Source: Inhella sp.
GTDB lineage: Bacteria; Pseudomonadota; Gammaproteobacteria; Burkholderiales; Burkholderiaceae_C
Assembly: GCF_027532025.1 (NCBI RefSeq)
Contig: NZ_JAPZSY010000002.1
Location: 1-64,000 of the forward strand
Length of the DNA stretch: 64,000 bases
Direction: 5' to 3'
Below the pieces are notes generated by a model. That model saw only the letters and a list, made by a program, of their open reading frames with translations, did no database searches and was not told the origin of the DNA. The position numbers were made by a program, and so were the translations under genes. Below, one piece after another: positions 10,241 through 20,103 of this stretch. Position 1 is the stretch's first letter. The number at the start of each line of letters is the position of its first letter.

Positions 10241-10839
10241 AGCGCCCACTGCTGCTGCACCCGGCGGTCAAGCCGCTGGCCCACGCCCTGTGTGCCTTGC
10301 CTTTGCTGGGGCTCGTCGCCGCCTTGCTCACGCAAGGCCTGGGCGCCAACCCGGCCGAGGCCTTGATCCGCGGCCTGGGCGACTGGGGCCTGCGCGGCCT
10401 GCTGCTCACCCTGGCCATCACGCCGCTGCGCGTCACCTTCCACCAGCCCGCGCTGCTGCGCCTGCGCCGCCTGCTGGGCCTGTGGAGCTTTGCCTACGTG
10501 GCCCTGCACCTCACGGCCTACGCCTGGTTCGACCAGGGCCTGGTGCTTCAAGACATCGTGCGCGACGTGCTCAAGCGCCCCTTCATCCTGGTGGGCATGC
10601 TGGCCTTCCTGCTGATGCTGCCCTTGGCCCTGACCAGCGTCAACGCCGCCGTTCGCGCGCTCGGCGGCCGCCGCTGGCAAGCCCTGCACCGCCTCGTCTA
10701 CGCCGTCGCGGCCCTGGGCTGCCTGCACTTCTGGTGGATGCGCAGCGCCAAGAACAACCTGGCCGACCCCTTCTTCCACGCCGCCCTGTTGGCCCTGCTG
10801 CTGGGCTGGCGCCTGTGGCACCGCTGGCGCCAACGCTGA
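10237..10839 (+). CDS. msrQ: Heme-binding membrane subunit MsrQ
   Basis: A 200-aa membrane protein that delivers electrons from the quinone pool or flavin reductase to MsrP through b-type heme. It has about six transmembrane helices and conserved histidines in [17 protein letters not shown] and CLHFWW. There is no ATG at the right place. The family's usual N terminus ([15 protein letters not shown]) begins at TTG 10237, which overlaps the msrP stop as TTGA, so TTG is the likely start. A bidirectional terminator lies 20 nt downstream. Confidence 0.92.
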
Positions 10840-10855
10840 CCCCGAAGGCCCCATG

Positions 10856-10882
10856 AAAAACGCCCGCACAAGGCGGGCGTTT
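10856..10882. terminator. Bidirectional terminator between msrQ and the S9 peptidase
   Basis: AAACGCCCGC-ACAAG-GCGGGCGTTT forms a hairpin with a GC stem, flanked by A residues on the left and T residues on the right. It can therefore end transcription of msrQ (plus strand) and of the convergent peptidase gene (minus strand, where the A-run becomes a T-run). Confidence 0.8.
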
Positions 10883-10902
10883 GGGGGCGATGGCGCCGTG
10901 GC

Positions 10903-12966
10903 TTACTTCTTCAGCGAGCTGGGGCCGATGTGCTTGTCCAAGAAGGCCAGCATCTGCTCGTAGAGGTCGACGCGGTTCTCCAGCTTGCCGTAGCCGTGGC
11001 CTTCCTTGTCCTTGACCATCAGCACCTCCGGCGCTTTGCCTGCGCGCTTGAGTGCATCCACCATCATCGTGGTTTGCTGCATCGGTGTGCGCACGTCATC
11101 GCGACCGGCGTACATGAACAGCGCCCCTTCGAACTTGTCCGCGTGCCGAGCCGGCGACACCTCGTGCGCCTTGCTCCAGTCATCCCCTTTCAGACCCAGG
11201 ATGTCGGACTTCCAGAAGCGCTGACCCAAGCGGTTGCCCGCCGTGTCTCCCGACACCGAAGTCAGTTGGGTCTCCAAGTCGCTGACGACCAAACCCGCCA
11301 CCGCGCACTTGAACATGGGCTTGGACTTGATCATGGCCCACAGCGACGCATAACCGCCGTAGCTGGCCCCGCTGATGCACATGCGGGAGCCGTCGGCGAA
11401 GCCCTGTTGGACGGCCCACTTCGCGGCGTCCTCATGGTCCTCGCTCATCTGGCGACCGTAGGCACCGTTCTTGCCGGCCTCGTAAATCTTCTTGCCAAAG
11501 CCCGGCGTGACCCGGAAGTTAGGGATCACGACGGCGTAGCCGCGCGAGGCGAGTACCTGCGCTTCGCGGATGCCGGTGCCACCCAGCCACGTGTCAGCAC
11601 GGGCGAACGGACCGCCGTGGATGTGCACCACGGTCGGCAGCTTTTGGCCGGGCTGGTAGGTGTTAGGCAGGACGTAGTACGAGGGGATCTCCAAGCCGTC
11701 GCGGGTCTTCAGCAGGAAGGGACGGACCTCCGCAAGATGCCGCTCACCGATGCCCTCGCGGGTGCGCAGCAATTCGGTCAAGCGGCGCGTCTTCTCATCG
11801 AACAGGTAATAGGTCGCAGGTTGGCGGTCACTGAACACCGTCACCAACGAGCGGTCGGATTTGGTGCGCTGCAGGCTCACGGCCTTGCCCGGGAACGCCC
11901 GCTCGAGGCCAGCGTGCAGCGCGGCATAGCGTTCGTTGAAGAACACCGTTTGCAGCTTTTCGTCGGCGATGCTCAGACCCACCAATTTGCCGTCGCTGTC
12001 ACGCAGCAAGGTGGCGCCCAGTGAGCCCAGGGCGTCAAGGCCAAGGTCGTAGCGCGGATGGGCTGCCACGATGTCGGAGAGGTCGCCCTTGGCCACGTCG
12101 AATCGCACCAGGGCGCTGGTGTCGCGCCCCTTGGCGGTGGAAACAATGAAATCTTGGTTGTTGTCCGCCATGGCGATGGGCGTCCAGCGCTCCTTCTCAC
12201 CCTTGTCGAACTTCTTGATCTCGCGCCACTCGGAATCGGCCGAGTCACGGTAGAGCACGCGAACCTGCTGCTCCTCGGGCATCAACTCACGGTCATCCAC
12301 GACGGTGGCCACGCGCGGCACACCCGCTTCATCCAACAGCCACCGCGTGACCAAGCCGGGCTGTTTGAAAGTGAGCAATTCCTTCTTGCCGTTGCTCAGG
12401 TTCAAGCGGTACAGGTCGGGGGCCCGCGCATCGCGCAAGCTGCCGCTGACGATGATCTCTTCGGTGTTGTTCGGCAGGCGTCCCGCCACACGGATTTGGC
12501 GACGCTCTTCACGCACGGTGGGGTGCAACTGACGCCCGCCCGAGCCGTCGGCCTTGACGACGAACAAGCCACCGCCCTCGCCGAACTCGGGGCCCGTGGG
12601 AGTGTCCAAGGTGCCCAAGCTGAACACCAGGTAGTCGCCCACCCAGTTGAACTGCACCACGTCGTACTCGGTGAAGTTGGTGACCACCCGGGGCTTCATG
12701 GTGTCGAGGTCGAGCACCACGATGTTGCGCTTTTCGCCCACTGGGGCCAGCGCTGCCAGCTTTTTGCCATCGGGCGACAGGCTTCCCTGTTGGTACAGCG
12801 GGTAGTCGACATACGCCTTCACCGGCAGCGGTTGGAAGGGCAAGTTGGTGGTGACGTCCGGCAACACGGCCTGCGTCTGGGCCCAGGCCCCGGTGAGGGG
12901 CGTGGCCCCCAACACCGCGCTCACGCCCAACAGGGCGATGGCGCGTTTGGTCAGTTTGATGGTCAT
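10903..12966 (-). CDS. Secreted S9 family peptidase (prolyl oligopeptidase / dipeptidyl aminopeptidase type)
   Basis: A 687-aa exported serine peptidase. Residues 1-30 form a signal peptide ending near AWAQ. A beta-propeller-like region follows (about 50-420), then the alpha/beta-hydrolase catalytic domain: nucleophile in GASYGGYA (Ser535), Asp in AGRDDVRTP and His in KEGHGYG. These spacings are those of the S9 family, which cleaves short peptides, often after proline. The start was set at ATG 12966, preceded by AAGGAAAC; the longer ORF-track version adds no signal-like sequence. The gene is transcribed divergently from the pteridine-reductase-like gene, 300 nt away. Confidence 0.93.
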   Translation of the reverse strand: MTIKLTKRAIALLGVSAVLGATPLTGAWAQTQAVLPDVTTNLPFQPLPVKAYVDYPLYQQGSLSPDGKKLAALAPVGEKRNIVVLDLDTMKPRVVTNFTEYDVVQFNWVGDYLVFSLGTLDTPTGPEFGEGGGLFVVKADGSGGRQLHPTVREERRQIRVAGRLPNNTEEIIVSGSLRDARAPDLYRLNLSNGKKELLTFKQPGLVTRWLLDEAGVPRVATVVDDRELMPEEQQVRVLYRDSADSEWREIKKFDKGEKERWTPIAMADNNQDFIVSTAKGRDTSALVRFDVAKGDLSDIVAAHPRYDLGLDALGSLGATLLRDSDGKLVGLSIADEKLQTVFFNERYAALHAGLERAFPGKAVSLQRTKSDRSLVTVFSDRQPATYYLFDEKTRRLTELLRTREGIGERHLAEVRPFLLKTRDGLEIPSYYVLPNTYQPGQKLPTVVHIHGGPFARADTWLGGTGIREAQVLASRGYAVVIPNFRVTPGFGKKIYEAGKNGAYGRQMSEDHEDAAKWAVQQGFADGSRMCISGASYGGYASLWAMIKSKPMFKCAVAGLVVSDLETQLTSVSGDTAGNRLGQRFWKSDILGLKGDDWSKAHEVSPARHADKFEGALFMYAGRDDVRTPMQQTTMMVDALKRAGKAPEVLMVKDKEGHGYGKLENRVDLYEQMLAFLDKHIGPSSLKK

Positions 12967-13266
12967 GTGTTTCCTTGGGGGATCTTGAAATGGCCGTACA
13001 ACGGGGCCGACGAACGGCCAGCGTGGCTGCATGGTGCCGCCAGCCCCCGGGCTTGGACAAAAGCCACGGGAGATAGCCGCTTTGGTGCGAAGGATTTTGC
13101 GGGCGGCGCAGCTCCGCGTTTACCCCAACCTGATCGTTGCCCTTGTCCGTGGTGATGGGCTTTGGCGCGCCGACGCCCTCGTCCCTGCTGGGGCGGTGGT
13201 GGCCCGGGATAATCGAGGCCTCGATCTTCTGGTTCCGTGGCTTGGCCACGCCCCCACCCCCCTCCC
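12967..13266. other. 300-bp divergent intergenic region
   Basis: This is the largest gene-free stretch that I can delimit. It separates the leftward S9 peptidase from the rightward folM-like operon. A GATAAT hexamer at 13208-13213, about 55 nt before the folM-like ATG, is a plausible -10 for that operon; no good -35 partner was seen. No RNA gene, repeat or credible small ORF was recognised. Confidence 0.5.
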
Positions 13267-14037
13267 ATGCGCCCGGCCGTCCTCGTCACCGGAGCGGCCC
13301 GTCGCTTGGGCCGCCACATCGCCTTGCACTTGGCCGAGCACGGCTGGGACGTGGCGGTGCACCACCGCCATGCGCCCGACCCGGAGGCCGAGGCCACGGC
13401 GGCCGACCTGCGCGCGCTGGGGGCCCGGGTGCACGTCCTGGCGGCCGAACTGGGCGACGAGGCGGCCGTGGAGGGCTTGGTGCCGGCCGCCGTGGCCGCC
13501 TTCGGCCGGCTGGACGCGGTGGTGAACAACGCCTCGCGCTTCGAGCACGACACCATCGCCACGCTGAGCCACGCCAGCCTGGACGCCCACTGGCGCACGA
13601 ACACCGCCGCCGGGTTGATCCTGGCCCGCGCGCTGCACCGGCACTGCGCGGAGGCCCAACGGCAAGGCTGCGTGGTCAACCTGCTGGACCAAAAGCTGTG
13701 GGCCCCCAACCCGGACCACCTGAGCTACACGCTGAGCAAGGCGGCGCTGGCCGCGGCCACGCCCATCCTGGCGCAGGCCCTGGCGCCCTGGGTGCGGGTG
13801 GTGGGCGTGGCGCCGGGGTTGACGCTGGGTAGCCCCGACATCGACGCCGCCCGCTTGGCCAAGCTTCAGTCGCAAACGCCCTTGGGCTTGGGCGTGGCGC
13901 CCGACGACATCGCGCGCACCGTGCACTACCTGCTGAGCACCCCGTCGGTCACCGGCACCAGCATCGTGGTGGACGCCGGCTCCCACCTGACCCGCATGAC
14001 CCGCGACTTCGCGTTCACGGACACGGACTCCCCATGA
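13267..14037 (+). CDS. SDR oxidoreductase, pteridine reductase / FolM-like
   Basis: A 256-aa classical short-chain dehydrogenase. The nucleotide-binding motif TGAARRLGR (about 8-16) contains the double Arg typical of NADPH-using pteridine reductases rather than the common TGxxxGIG. NNAS (NNASRF) and the catalytic YTLSK (about 154-158) are present. Context supports a pterin role: it overlaps folB (ATGA), so it may be an alternative dihydrofolate or dihydromonapterin reductase. The substrate is inferred, not shown. ATG 13267 was chosen over 13237 because the SDR fold begins within six residues of it. Confidence 0.88.
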   Translation: MRPAVLVTGAARRLGRHIALHLAEHGWDVAVHHRHAPDPEAEATAADLRALGARVHVLAAELGDEAAVEGLVPAAVAAFGRLDAVVNNASRFEHDTIATLSHASLDAHWRTNTAAGLILARALHRHCAEAQRQGCVVNLLDQKLWAPNPDHLSYTLSKAALAAATPILAQALAPWVRVVGVAPGLTLGSPDIDAARLAKLQSQTPLGLGVAPDDIARTVHYLLSTPSVTGTSIVVDAGSHLTRMTRDFAFTDTDSP

Positions 14038-14389
14038 AGACCATCCACATCGAAAAGCTGCGCGTCCAAGCCAGCGTGGGCATCCTGCCGCACGAGCTCG
14101 AGGCCAAGCAGCAGCTGCTGATTTCGCTCTTCGTCGAGCTGGCCGACGGACCCTTGTTGCCCGAGGAGGACAGCGTGGCCCACGTGCTGGACTACCGCCA
14201 CCTGCGCGCCAGCGCCATCCGCCACGCCGAGAGCGGCCACATCAACATGCTGGAAACGCTGGCCGGCCGCATCCTGCAAGACCTGCTGAGCGAGCGCGGC
14301 GTGAGCGCCGGCACCGTCAGCGTGACCAAGCCCAACATTTTTCCGGACTGCGACGGCGTGACCGTGAGCGTGACGGGCAGGAACCCGCG

Positions 14390-14393
<4 letters not shown>
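14034..14393 (+). CDS. folB: Dihydroneopterin aldolase FolB
   Basis: A 119-aa folate-pathway enzyme that cleaves dihydroneopterin to 6-hydroxymethyl-dihydropterin and glycolaldehyde. Family hallmarks are the N-terminal strand with [11 protein letters not shown], the DYRHL segment, the glutamate in [10 protein letters not shown], and the C-terminal [15 protein letters not shown]. The protein is of normal length for the family. Its start overlaps the FolM-like stop and its stop overlaps the ttcA start, giving a three-gene coupled operon. Confidence 0.95.
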
Positions 14394-15286
<893 letters not shown>

Positions 15287-15319
15287 GTCGCTGTCCAGTC
15301 CGTTCCCAGGAGACCCGCC

Positions 15320-15913
15320 ATGACCCGCCGTGCCCTTTTGCTGCTTGCCCCTGCCCTGCTCTTGGCCGGTTGCGCCAGCCTGAACCAGGTAGGCGCCGAG
15401 GTCAGCAGCTTCGGCGAATGGCCTGCCGGGCGCGCTGGCGGCACCTACGCCTTCGAGCGGTTGCCCTCGCAGCAGCAGGCCGGCAGCCGCGCCGCCCAGC
15501 TGGAGGCACTGGCCGCACCGGCCTTGGCCAAGGCCGGCTTCCAGCCCGCCCCGGCCGGGGCAGCGCCGGACGTCATCGTGGCCATCGGGGCGCGGGTGTC
15601 GCGCACCGACGCCGCCCCCTGGGACGACCCGCTGTGGGTGCGCTGGCACGCGCCGCTGCGCGCTTACCGCTACGGCCTCTACCCCGTGCGCCCCTGGGGC
15701 AGCAGCTTCCCGCCGGAGCCGCGCTACGACCGCGAGGTGGCGCTGCTGCTGCGCGATCGCGCCTCGGGCCAGGCCCTGTACGAGGCCCGCGCCAGCAACG
15801 ACGGCGCCACGATGGGCAGCGAGGCCCTCGTGGGCGCGCTGTTCCAAGCGGCCATGAGCGACTTCCCACGGGCCGATCCCAAGCCGCACTGGGTGCGCGT
15901 GCCGCTCCCCTGA
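15320..15913 (+). CDS. DUF4136 domain lipoprotein
   Basis: A 197-aa predicted outer-membrane or periplasmic lipoprotein. The signal sequence ends in a lipobox, LLAGC (Cys17 or so), and ATG 15320 has a strong AGGAG Shine-Dalgarno. The rest matches the DUF4136 family pattern: an early TYAFERLPSQQ segment and a late region with YDREVALLLRDRASGQALYEARA. The family has no known biochemical role. It stands alone between ttcA and glmU. Confidence 0.85.
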   Translation: MTRRALLLLAPALLLAGCASLNQVGAEVSSFGEWPAGRAGGTYAFERLPSQQQAGSRAAQLEALAAPALAKAGFQPAPAGAAPDVIVAIGARVSRTDAAPWDDPLWVRWHAPLRAYRYGLYPVRPWGSSFPPEPRYDREVALLLRDRASGQALYEARASNDGATMGSEALVGALFQAAMSDFPRADPKPHWVRVPLP

Positions 15914-15942
15914 TCGGGGGTCGGGCGCGCCAAAGGCGCCCG

Positions 15943-15948
15943 GATAAT
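15943..15948 (+). promoter_or_regulatory. Candidate -10 box (GATAAT) of glmU
   Basis: GATAAT lies 30 nt before the glmU start codon, in an otherwise GC-rich spacer between two genes. The same hexamer occurs before the folM-like gene. The upstream inverted repeat GGGCGC-GCCAAAG-GCGCCC (15923-15941) may end the DUF4136 transcript but lacks a T-tract. Confidence 0.35.
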
Positions 15949-15977
15949 TCCGCCCCTTTCGACACGCAGGGGGCGGG

Positions 15978-17369
15978 ATGGCTTCGACGATCAACTTGGT
16001 GGTGATGGCCGCCGGCAAGGGCACGCGGATGAAGTCCGCCACGCCCAAGGTGCTGCACCCCATCGCCGGCAAGCCCTTGGTGCAGCACGTGCTGGACACC
16101 ATGGCCCCCCTGCCCGCGGCGGCGCGCATCGTCATCACCGGCCACGGCGCCGAGGCCGTCGAGGCCCGCACCCGCGGCGAGGCGCTTCGCTTTGTGCGCC
16201 AGATGCCTCAACTGGGCACGGGCCATGCGGTCCAACAAGCCTTGCCCGCGCTGAACGACAGCGCACCCACCACGCTGATCCTCAACGGCGACACGCCCCT
16301 GGTGCAAGAGTGCACCGCCCGGGCCCTGGCCGAGGCCTGCGGCGGCACAAAGCTCGCGCTGCTGACCGTGGTGCTGGACGACCCCACGGGCTACGGCCGC
16401 ATCCTGCGCTCCCCAGATGGCGCCGTGCTCGGCATCAAGGAGCACAAAGACGCGAGCGAGGCCGAGCGCCAAGTCCGGGAGGGCTACACCGGCATGATGG
16501 CCGCGCCCACCGCGGCGCTGCGCCGCTGGCTGGCGGCGCTGAAGAACGACAACGCCCAGGGCGAGTACTACCTGACCGACATCGTGGCCATGGCCGTGGC
16601 CGAGGGCGTGCCGGTGGTGGCCACGCAAGCCCCCAACGAAACCGAGGTGCTGGGCGTGAACGACCCGGTGCAACTGGCCGACCTGGAGCGCCGCTTTCAG
16701 CGCCGCGAGGCCGAGCGCCTGATGCGCGCCGGCGTGCGCCTGCTGGACCCCGCCCGCTTCGACCTGCGCGGCACCTTGACGCACGGCAGCGACGTCGAGA
16801 TCGACGTCGGCTGCGTCTTCGAAGGCAGCGTGCACCTGGCCGACGGCGTTCGGGTGGGGGCCCACTGCGTGATCAAGAACGCCCGGCTCGACGTCGGTGC
16901 GGTGATCCACCCCTTCACCCACATCGATGGCGAAAGCCAGCCCGTGCAGGTGGGCGCCGGTGCGTTGATCGGCCCCTTTTCACGCCTGCGCCCTGGCGCC
17001 ATCCTGGGCCGCGAGGTGCACATCGGCAACTTCGTCGAGGTGAAGAACAGCACCCTGGCCGACGGCGCCAAGGCCAACCACCTGGCCTATCTCGGCGACG
17101 CCACGGTGGGCCAGCGGGTCAATTACGGCGCCGGCGCCATCACCGCCAATTACGACGGAGCGAACAAACACCGCACGGTGATCGGCGATGACGCTCACAT
17201 CGGCTCCAACTGCGTGCTGGTGGCCCCGGTGACGATCGGCGCGGGCGCCACCGTCGGGGGCGGCTCCACCGTGACCAAAACCGTGCCGGCCGGCGGATTG
17301 ACCGTGGCGCGAGCCCGCCAAGCCACCCTGCCGGGCTGGCAACGTCCCACCAAGAAAGCAAAGGCATAA
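15978..17369 (+). CDS. glmU: Bifunctional GlmU: glucosamine-1-phosphate acetyltransferase / GlcNAc-1-P uridylyltransferase
   Basis: A 463-aa enzyme making UDP-GlcNAc for peptidoglycan and lipopolysaccharide. The N-terminal pyrophosphorylase domain (about 1-230) starts with [12 protein letters not shown] and continues with [12 protein letters not shown] and NGDTPLV. The C-terminal left-handed beta-helix (about 250-450) carries hexapeptide repeats and the acetyltransferase segment [13 protein letters not shown] and [10 protein letters not shown], with the catalytic His in HLAYLGD. Length is normal for the family. The DUF808 gene begins 4 nt after its stop. Confidence 0.96.
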   Translation: MASTINLVVMAAGKGTRMKSATPKVLHPIAGKPLVQHVLDTMAPLPAAARIVITGHGAEAVEARTRGEALRFVRQMPQLGTGHAVQQALPALNDSAPTTLILNGDTPLVQECTARALAEACGGTKLALLTVVLDDPTGYGRILRSPDGAVLGIKEHKDASEAERQVREGYTGMMAAPTAALRRWLAALKNDNAQGEYYLTDIVAMAVAEGVPVVATQAPNETEVLGVNDPVQLADLERRFQRREAERLMRAGVRLLDPARFDLRGTLTHGSDVEIDVGCVFEGSVHLADGVRVGAHCVIKNARLDVGAVIHPFTHIDGESQPVQVGAGALIGPFSRLRPGAILGREVHIGNFVEVKNSTLADGAKANHLAYLGDATVGQRVNYGAGAITANYDGANKHRTVIGDDAHIGSNCVLVAPVTIGAGATVGGGSTVTKTVPAGGLTVARARQATLPGWQRPTKKAKA

Positions 17370-17373
17370 CACC

Positions 17374-18270
17374 ATGGCCGGCGCCAGCCTTCTCGCCCTG
17401 CTCGACGACATCGCCACCGTCCTCGACGACGTGGCCGTATTGACCAAGATTGCCGCCAAGAAGACCAGCGGCGTGCTGGGCGACGACTTGGCCCTCAACG
17501 CGCAACAAGTCGCCGGCGTGCGCGCCGAACGCGAGTTGCCCGTGGTGTGGGCCGTTGCCAAAGGGTCGATGCTCAACAAAGCCATCCTGGTCCCGGCCGC
17601 GCTGTTGATCAGCGCCTTCGTGCCCGCCTTGATCGTGCCCTTGCTGGTGCTGGGCGGACTGTTCCTGTGCTTCGAAGGCGTGGAAAAGCTCTGGCATGCG
17701 TGGGCCCACCGCGCCCAGGCGCAGGCCGAGCACGAGGCGCTGACCCAGGCCCTGCAGCAGCCCGATGTCGATCTGGTCGCCTTCGAGCGAGACAAGATCC
17801 GCGGCGCCGTCCGCACCGACTTCATCTTGTCGGCCGAGATCATCGTCATCGCGCTGGGCATCGTGGCCGGCCAGCCCTTGGCCACCCAGGTGATGGTGCT
17901 GGTCGGCATCGCCGTGGCCATGACGGTCGGCGTTTACGGTCTGGTGGCCGCCATCGTCAAGCTGGACGACGTCGGTCTGTGGCTCACCCAAAGGCATGCC
18001 AGCGGGCTGCTGCACCGCTTGGGTTGGGGCCTGCTGGCCCTAGCGCCGGGGTTGATGAAGGTCCTCGGCGTGGTGGGCACGGCCGCCATGTTCTTGGTCG
18101 GCGGCGGCATCCTCACGCACAACACGCCCGCACTGCACCACCTCTTGGCCAGCCAGCCCTGGTGGACGGCCACGGCGGCCGATCTGGCCGTCGGGGTGCT
18201 GGCGGGCGCCTTGGTGCTGCTGGCGGTGAGCGCGGTGCAGGCTTGGCGACGCCCCCCAGCCAAACCCTGA
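17374..18270 (+). CDS. DUF808 family inner-membrane protein (YedI-like)
   Basis: A 298-aa polytopic membrane protein of the DUF808/YedI family, function unknown. The N terminus [18 protein letters not shown] and the following [17 protein letters not shown] are the family's most conserved part. Several hydrophobic helices follow ([38 protein letters not shown] and others). It starts 4 nt after glmU and is probably cotranscribed with it, although I see no functional link. Confidence 0.88.
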   Translation: MAGASLLALLDDIATVLDDVAVLTKIAAKKTSGVLGDDLALNAQQVAGVRAERELPVVWAVAKGSMLNKAILVPAALLISAFVPALIVPLLVLGGLFLCFEGVEKLWHAWAHRAQAQAEHEALTQALQQPDVDLVAFERDKIRGAVRTDFILSAEIIVIALGIVAGQPLATQVMVLVGIAVAMTVGVYGLVAAIVKLDDVGLWLTQRHASGLLHRLGWGLLALAPGLMKVLGVVGTAAMFLVGGGILTHNTPALHHLLASQPWWTATAADLAVGVLAGALVLLAVSAVQAWRRPPAKP

Positions 18271-18327
18271 TGACAGGGGCCCCGGAAGGTCCTACCCTGG
18301 CTCTCATCCAAGGGGGAGGGCTGACCC

Positions 18328-18609
18328 ATGTTGCAACACGCGATGGCTTGGTTGGGACTCGCAATCGTGCTCGTGCTGGCGGCCGACATGGCCTTGCTGG
18401 CCTTGCAACGACGGGGATGGTCCGTGCAGCGCCCCTGGGCTGACTGGCACATCGGCAGCGGCGAGCCGCAGCGCGAACGACGCCGACAAGCCGTTCAACA
18501 CCTGCGCGAACGTCGCTCACCCATCGCCTGCGCCCGAGACGACCGTGCCCCCGAAACCCAAGCGGCCATGGCTTTTGCGACCCTGTCGGGCCGTCACAAT
18601 CGGGCATAG
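18328..18609 (+). CDS. Small hypothetical membrane protein (93 aa)
   Basis: A short ORF with one N-terminal transmembrane helix (LGLAIVLVLAADMALLAL) followed by an Arg-rich, polar tail. A GGGAGGG sequence lies 8-10 nt before ATG 18328, and third codon positions are GC-rich as in neighbouring genes, which supports coding. I do not recognise the family, and the gene could be spurious. It sits in the gap between the DUF808 gene and the TPR gene on the same strand. Confidence 0.45.
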   Translation: MLQHAMAWLGLAIVLVLAADMALLALQRRGWSVQRPWADWHIGSGEPQRERRRQAVQHLRERRSPIACARDDRAPETQAAMAFATLSGRHNRA

Positions 18610-18657
18610 CCCCGGCTCGCGTCTCGAGTCGGCACCTGACCTGAGCCACTCGACCCC

Positions 18658-19920
18658 ATGAAGCGATCCCTCGTGCCCCTGGCGCTGGCCCTGTGCTTGG
18701 CCCTTCCCGCCCTGGCCGCCCCCGAACCCTCTCAACCGGTGCTGCCCCGCGCAGGCACTGGCGCCACCAACCCAGCCGACGAAGCGTACGCGCGGGGCCT
18801 TCAAGCCTTTTCGGCCGGCCAACAGGATGAGGCCCGGCGCGCCTTCAACGAGGCCCTCAAGGCCAACGACCGCCACGTGATGGCGATGCTCGCGCTCGTG
18901 GAGTTGGCGTTCCAAGCCAAGAACGACGCCGAGGTCCGGCGCTGGCTGCAAAAGGCCGAACAAACCGAGCCCAACAACGTCCACGTGCTGCTGACTTTGG
19001 GCCGCTATCACCTGACGCGCGACCAAGCCAGCAAGGCCGAGAGCGTGTTGACCCGCGCGGTCGACGCCCAGCCGAAAAACCTGCAAGCCCTGATCGAGCT
19101 GGCCGATGCCCACTCGCGCCAACGCGACCACGCCAAAGCCGCGGTGCGGCTGCGCCAGGCGGCCGAGTTGGCCCCCCAGTCCGCCCAAGTGCAGCAACTG
19201 CTGGGCCTGACGCTGATGCGCGGCGGCAAGCCGGCCGAGGCAGAGAAGCACTTGCTCAAGGCCGCCGAACTCGAGCCCCAATCGCCCGAGCCGCTGCTGC
19301 TGCTGGCGCAAATGGAAACCAAGGCCGCCGGCGCCACCAAGTACATCGACCAAGCCCTGCAGCGCGCCCCGCAAAGCTACGACGGGCTCATGATGCGCGC
19401 CTACTGGCAGCATCAAACGGGCGACACAGCAAGCGCTCGACGCACGCTGGACGGCGTGATGAAGCTCTACCCCAAGCTGGCCGAACCCTGGGTCCGCCTG
19501 GGCATGCTGGCCTCGGCCGAAAAGCGCACGGCCGACGCCCGGTCGGCCTACAAGGCCGCCCTCGAACGCGATGCCAACCACCCCGTGGCCCTGAACAACC
19601 TGGCCATGATTTCCCTGGAGGCGGGCGAGAACCCCAACGTGGCCGAGGGCATGATTCGCAAGGCCCTGAAGGTGCTGCCCAACAACGGCGCGCTGCAAGA
19701 CACCCTGGCCACCGTGCTGGTGGCCAAGAAGGACGCCCGCGGCGCACTCGCGGCCATCCAACTGGCGGCCAAGTTGTCGCCCAACGACCCCGGCATCCAA
19801 CTGCATTTGGCGGAGATCCTGCTGCTGAACGGCGACAAGGTGGCAGCCAAGCGCACAGCCGAAGCCCTCAAGCCCGGCCCGGGCGTGGACCCCGGGCGCT
19901 TGGCGGCCGTGCTGCGCTGA
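18658..19920 (+). CDS. Periplasmic tetratricopeptide-repeat protein
   Basis: A 420-aa exported protein with a signal peptide (about 1-20, ending PALAA) and then roughly nine to ten TPR units from residue 38 to the end (for example AYARGLQAFSAGQQDEARRAF and PHSRQRDHAKAA-type helices). TPR arrays act as protein-binding scaffolds. The architecture resembles the TPR proteins that accompany exopolysaccharide/PEP-CTERM systems, and a PEP-CTERM gene follows 183 nt downstream on the same strand, but the link is only positional. No enzymatic motif was seen. Confidence 0.82.
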   Translation: MKRSLVPLALALCLALPALAAPEPSQPVLPRAGTGATNPADEAYARGLQAFSAGQQDEARRAFNEALKANDRHVMAMLALVELAFQAKNDAEVRRWLQKAEQTEPNNVHVLLTLGRYHLTRDQASKAESVLTRAVDAQPKNLQALIELADAHSRQRDHAKAAVRLRQAAELAPQSAQVQQLLGLTLMRGGKPAEAEKHLLKAAELEPQSPEPLLLLAQMETKAAGATKYIDQALQRAPQSYDGLMMRAYWQHQTGDTASARRTLDGVMKLYPKLAEPWVRLGMLASAEKRTADARSAYKAALERDANHPVALNNLAMISLEAGENPNVAEGMIRKALKVLPNNGALQDTLATVLVAKKDARGALAAIQLAAKLSPNDPGIQLHLAEILLLNGDKVAAKRTAEALKPGPGVDPGRLAAVLR

Positions 19921-19977
19921 GAGTCTGCGCGGCAAAAGCCCAGGCGGGCTGACCGCCCCCACCCCCGACGCCCCATA

Positions 19978-20007
19978 TGTCGGGATTCTTGACAAGCGAC
20001 GTTCGCT
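19978..20007. promoter_or_regulatory. Candidate upstream activator site(s) for the PEP-CTERM promoter
   Basis: Two adjacent dyads lie 50-80 nt before the -24 element: TGTC-N9-GACA (19978-19994) and AGCGA-CGT-TCGCT (19995-20007). Sigma-54 promoters need an enhancer-binding protein bound upstream, and in PEP-CTERM systems a PrsR-type regulator is the expected one. That these dyads are its site is inference. Confidence 0.35.
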
Positions 20008-20011
20008 GACA

Positions 20012-20044
20012 CACCGCCCGATGGCAAGCCACCATCGGGCGGTG
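20012..20044. repeat. Perfect 13-bp inverted repeat upstream of the sigma-54 promoter
   Basis: CACCGCCCGATGG and its exact complement CCATCGGGCGGTG are separated by 7 nt and followed by CCGTTTT. As RNA this would be a very stable hairpin, possibly a terminator for the TPR gene that protects the PEP-CTERM promoter starting 13 nt later. It could equally be a protein-binding dyad. Confidence 0.7.
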
Positions 20045-20056
20045 CCGTTTTCGGAC

Positions 20057-20071
20057 TGGCTCGCATCTTGC
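20057..20071 (+). promoter_or_regulatory. Sigma-54 (-24/-12) promoter of the PEP-CTERM gene
   Basis: TGGCTCGCATCTTGC matches the sigma-54 consensus TGGCACG-N4-TTGC at every key position, with GG and GC at the exact required spacing. A start site about 12 nt downstream would leave a leader of roughly 20 nt containing the GGAG Shine-Dalgarno before ATG 20104. Sigma-54 control is known for PEP-CTERM genes in other Betaproteobacteria. Confidence 0.8.
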
Positions 20072-20103
20072 GGCTGGGTGGTTCTCACTCTCGGAGTCTT
20101 TCC

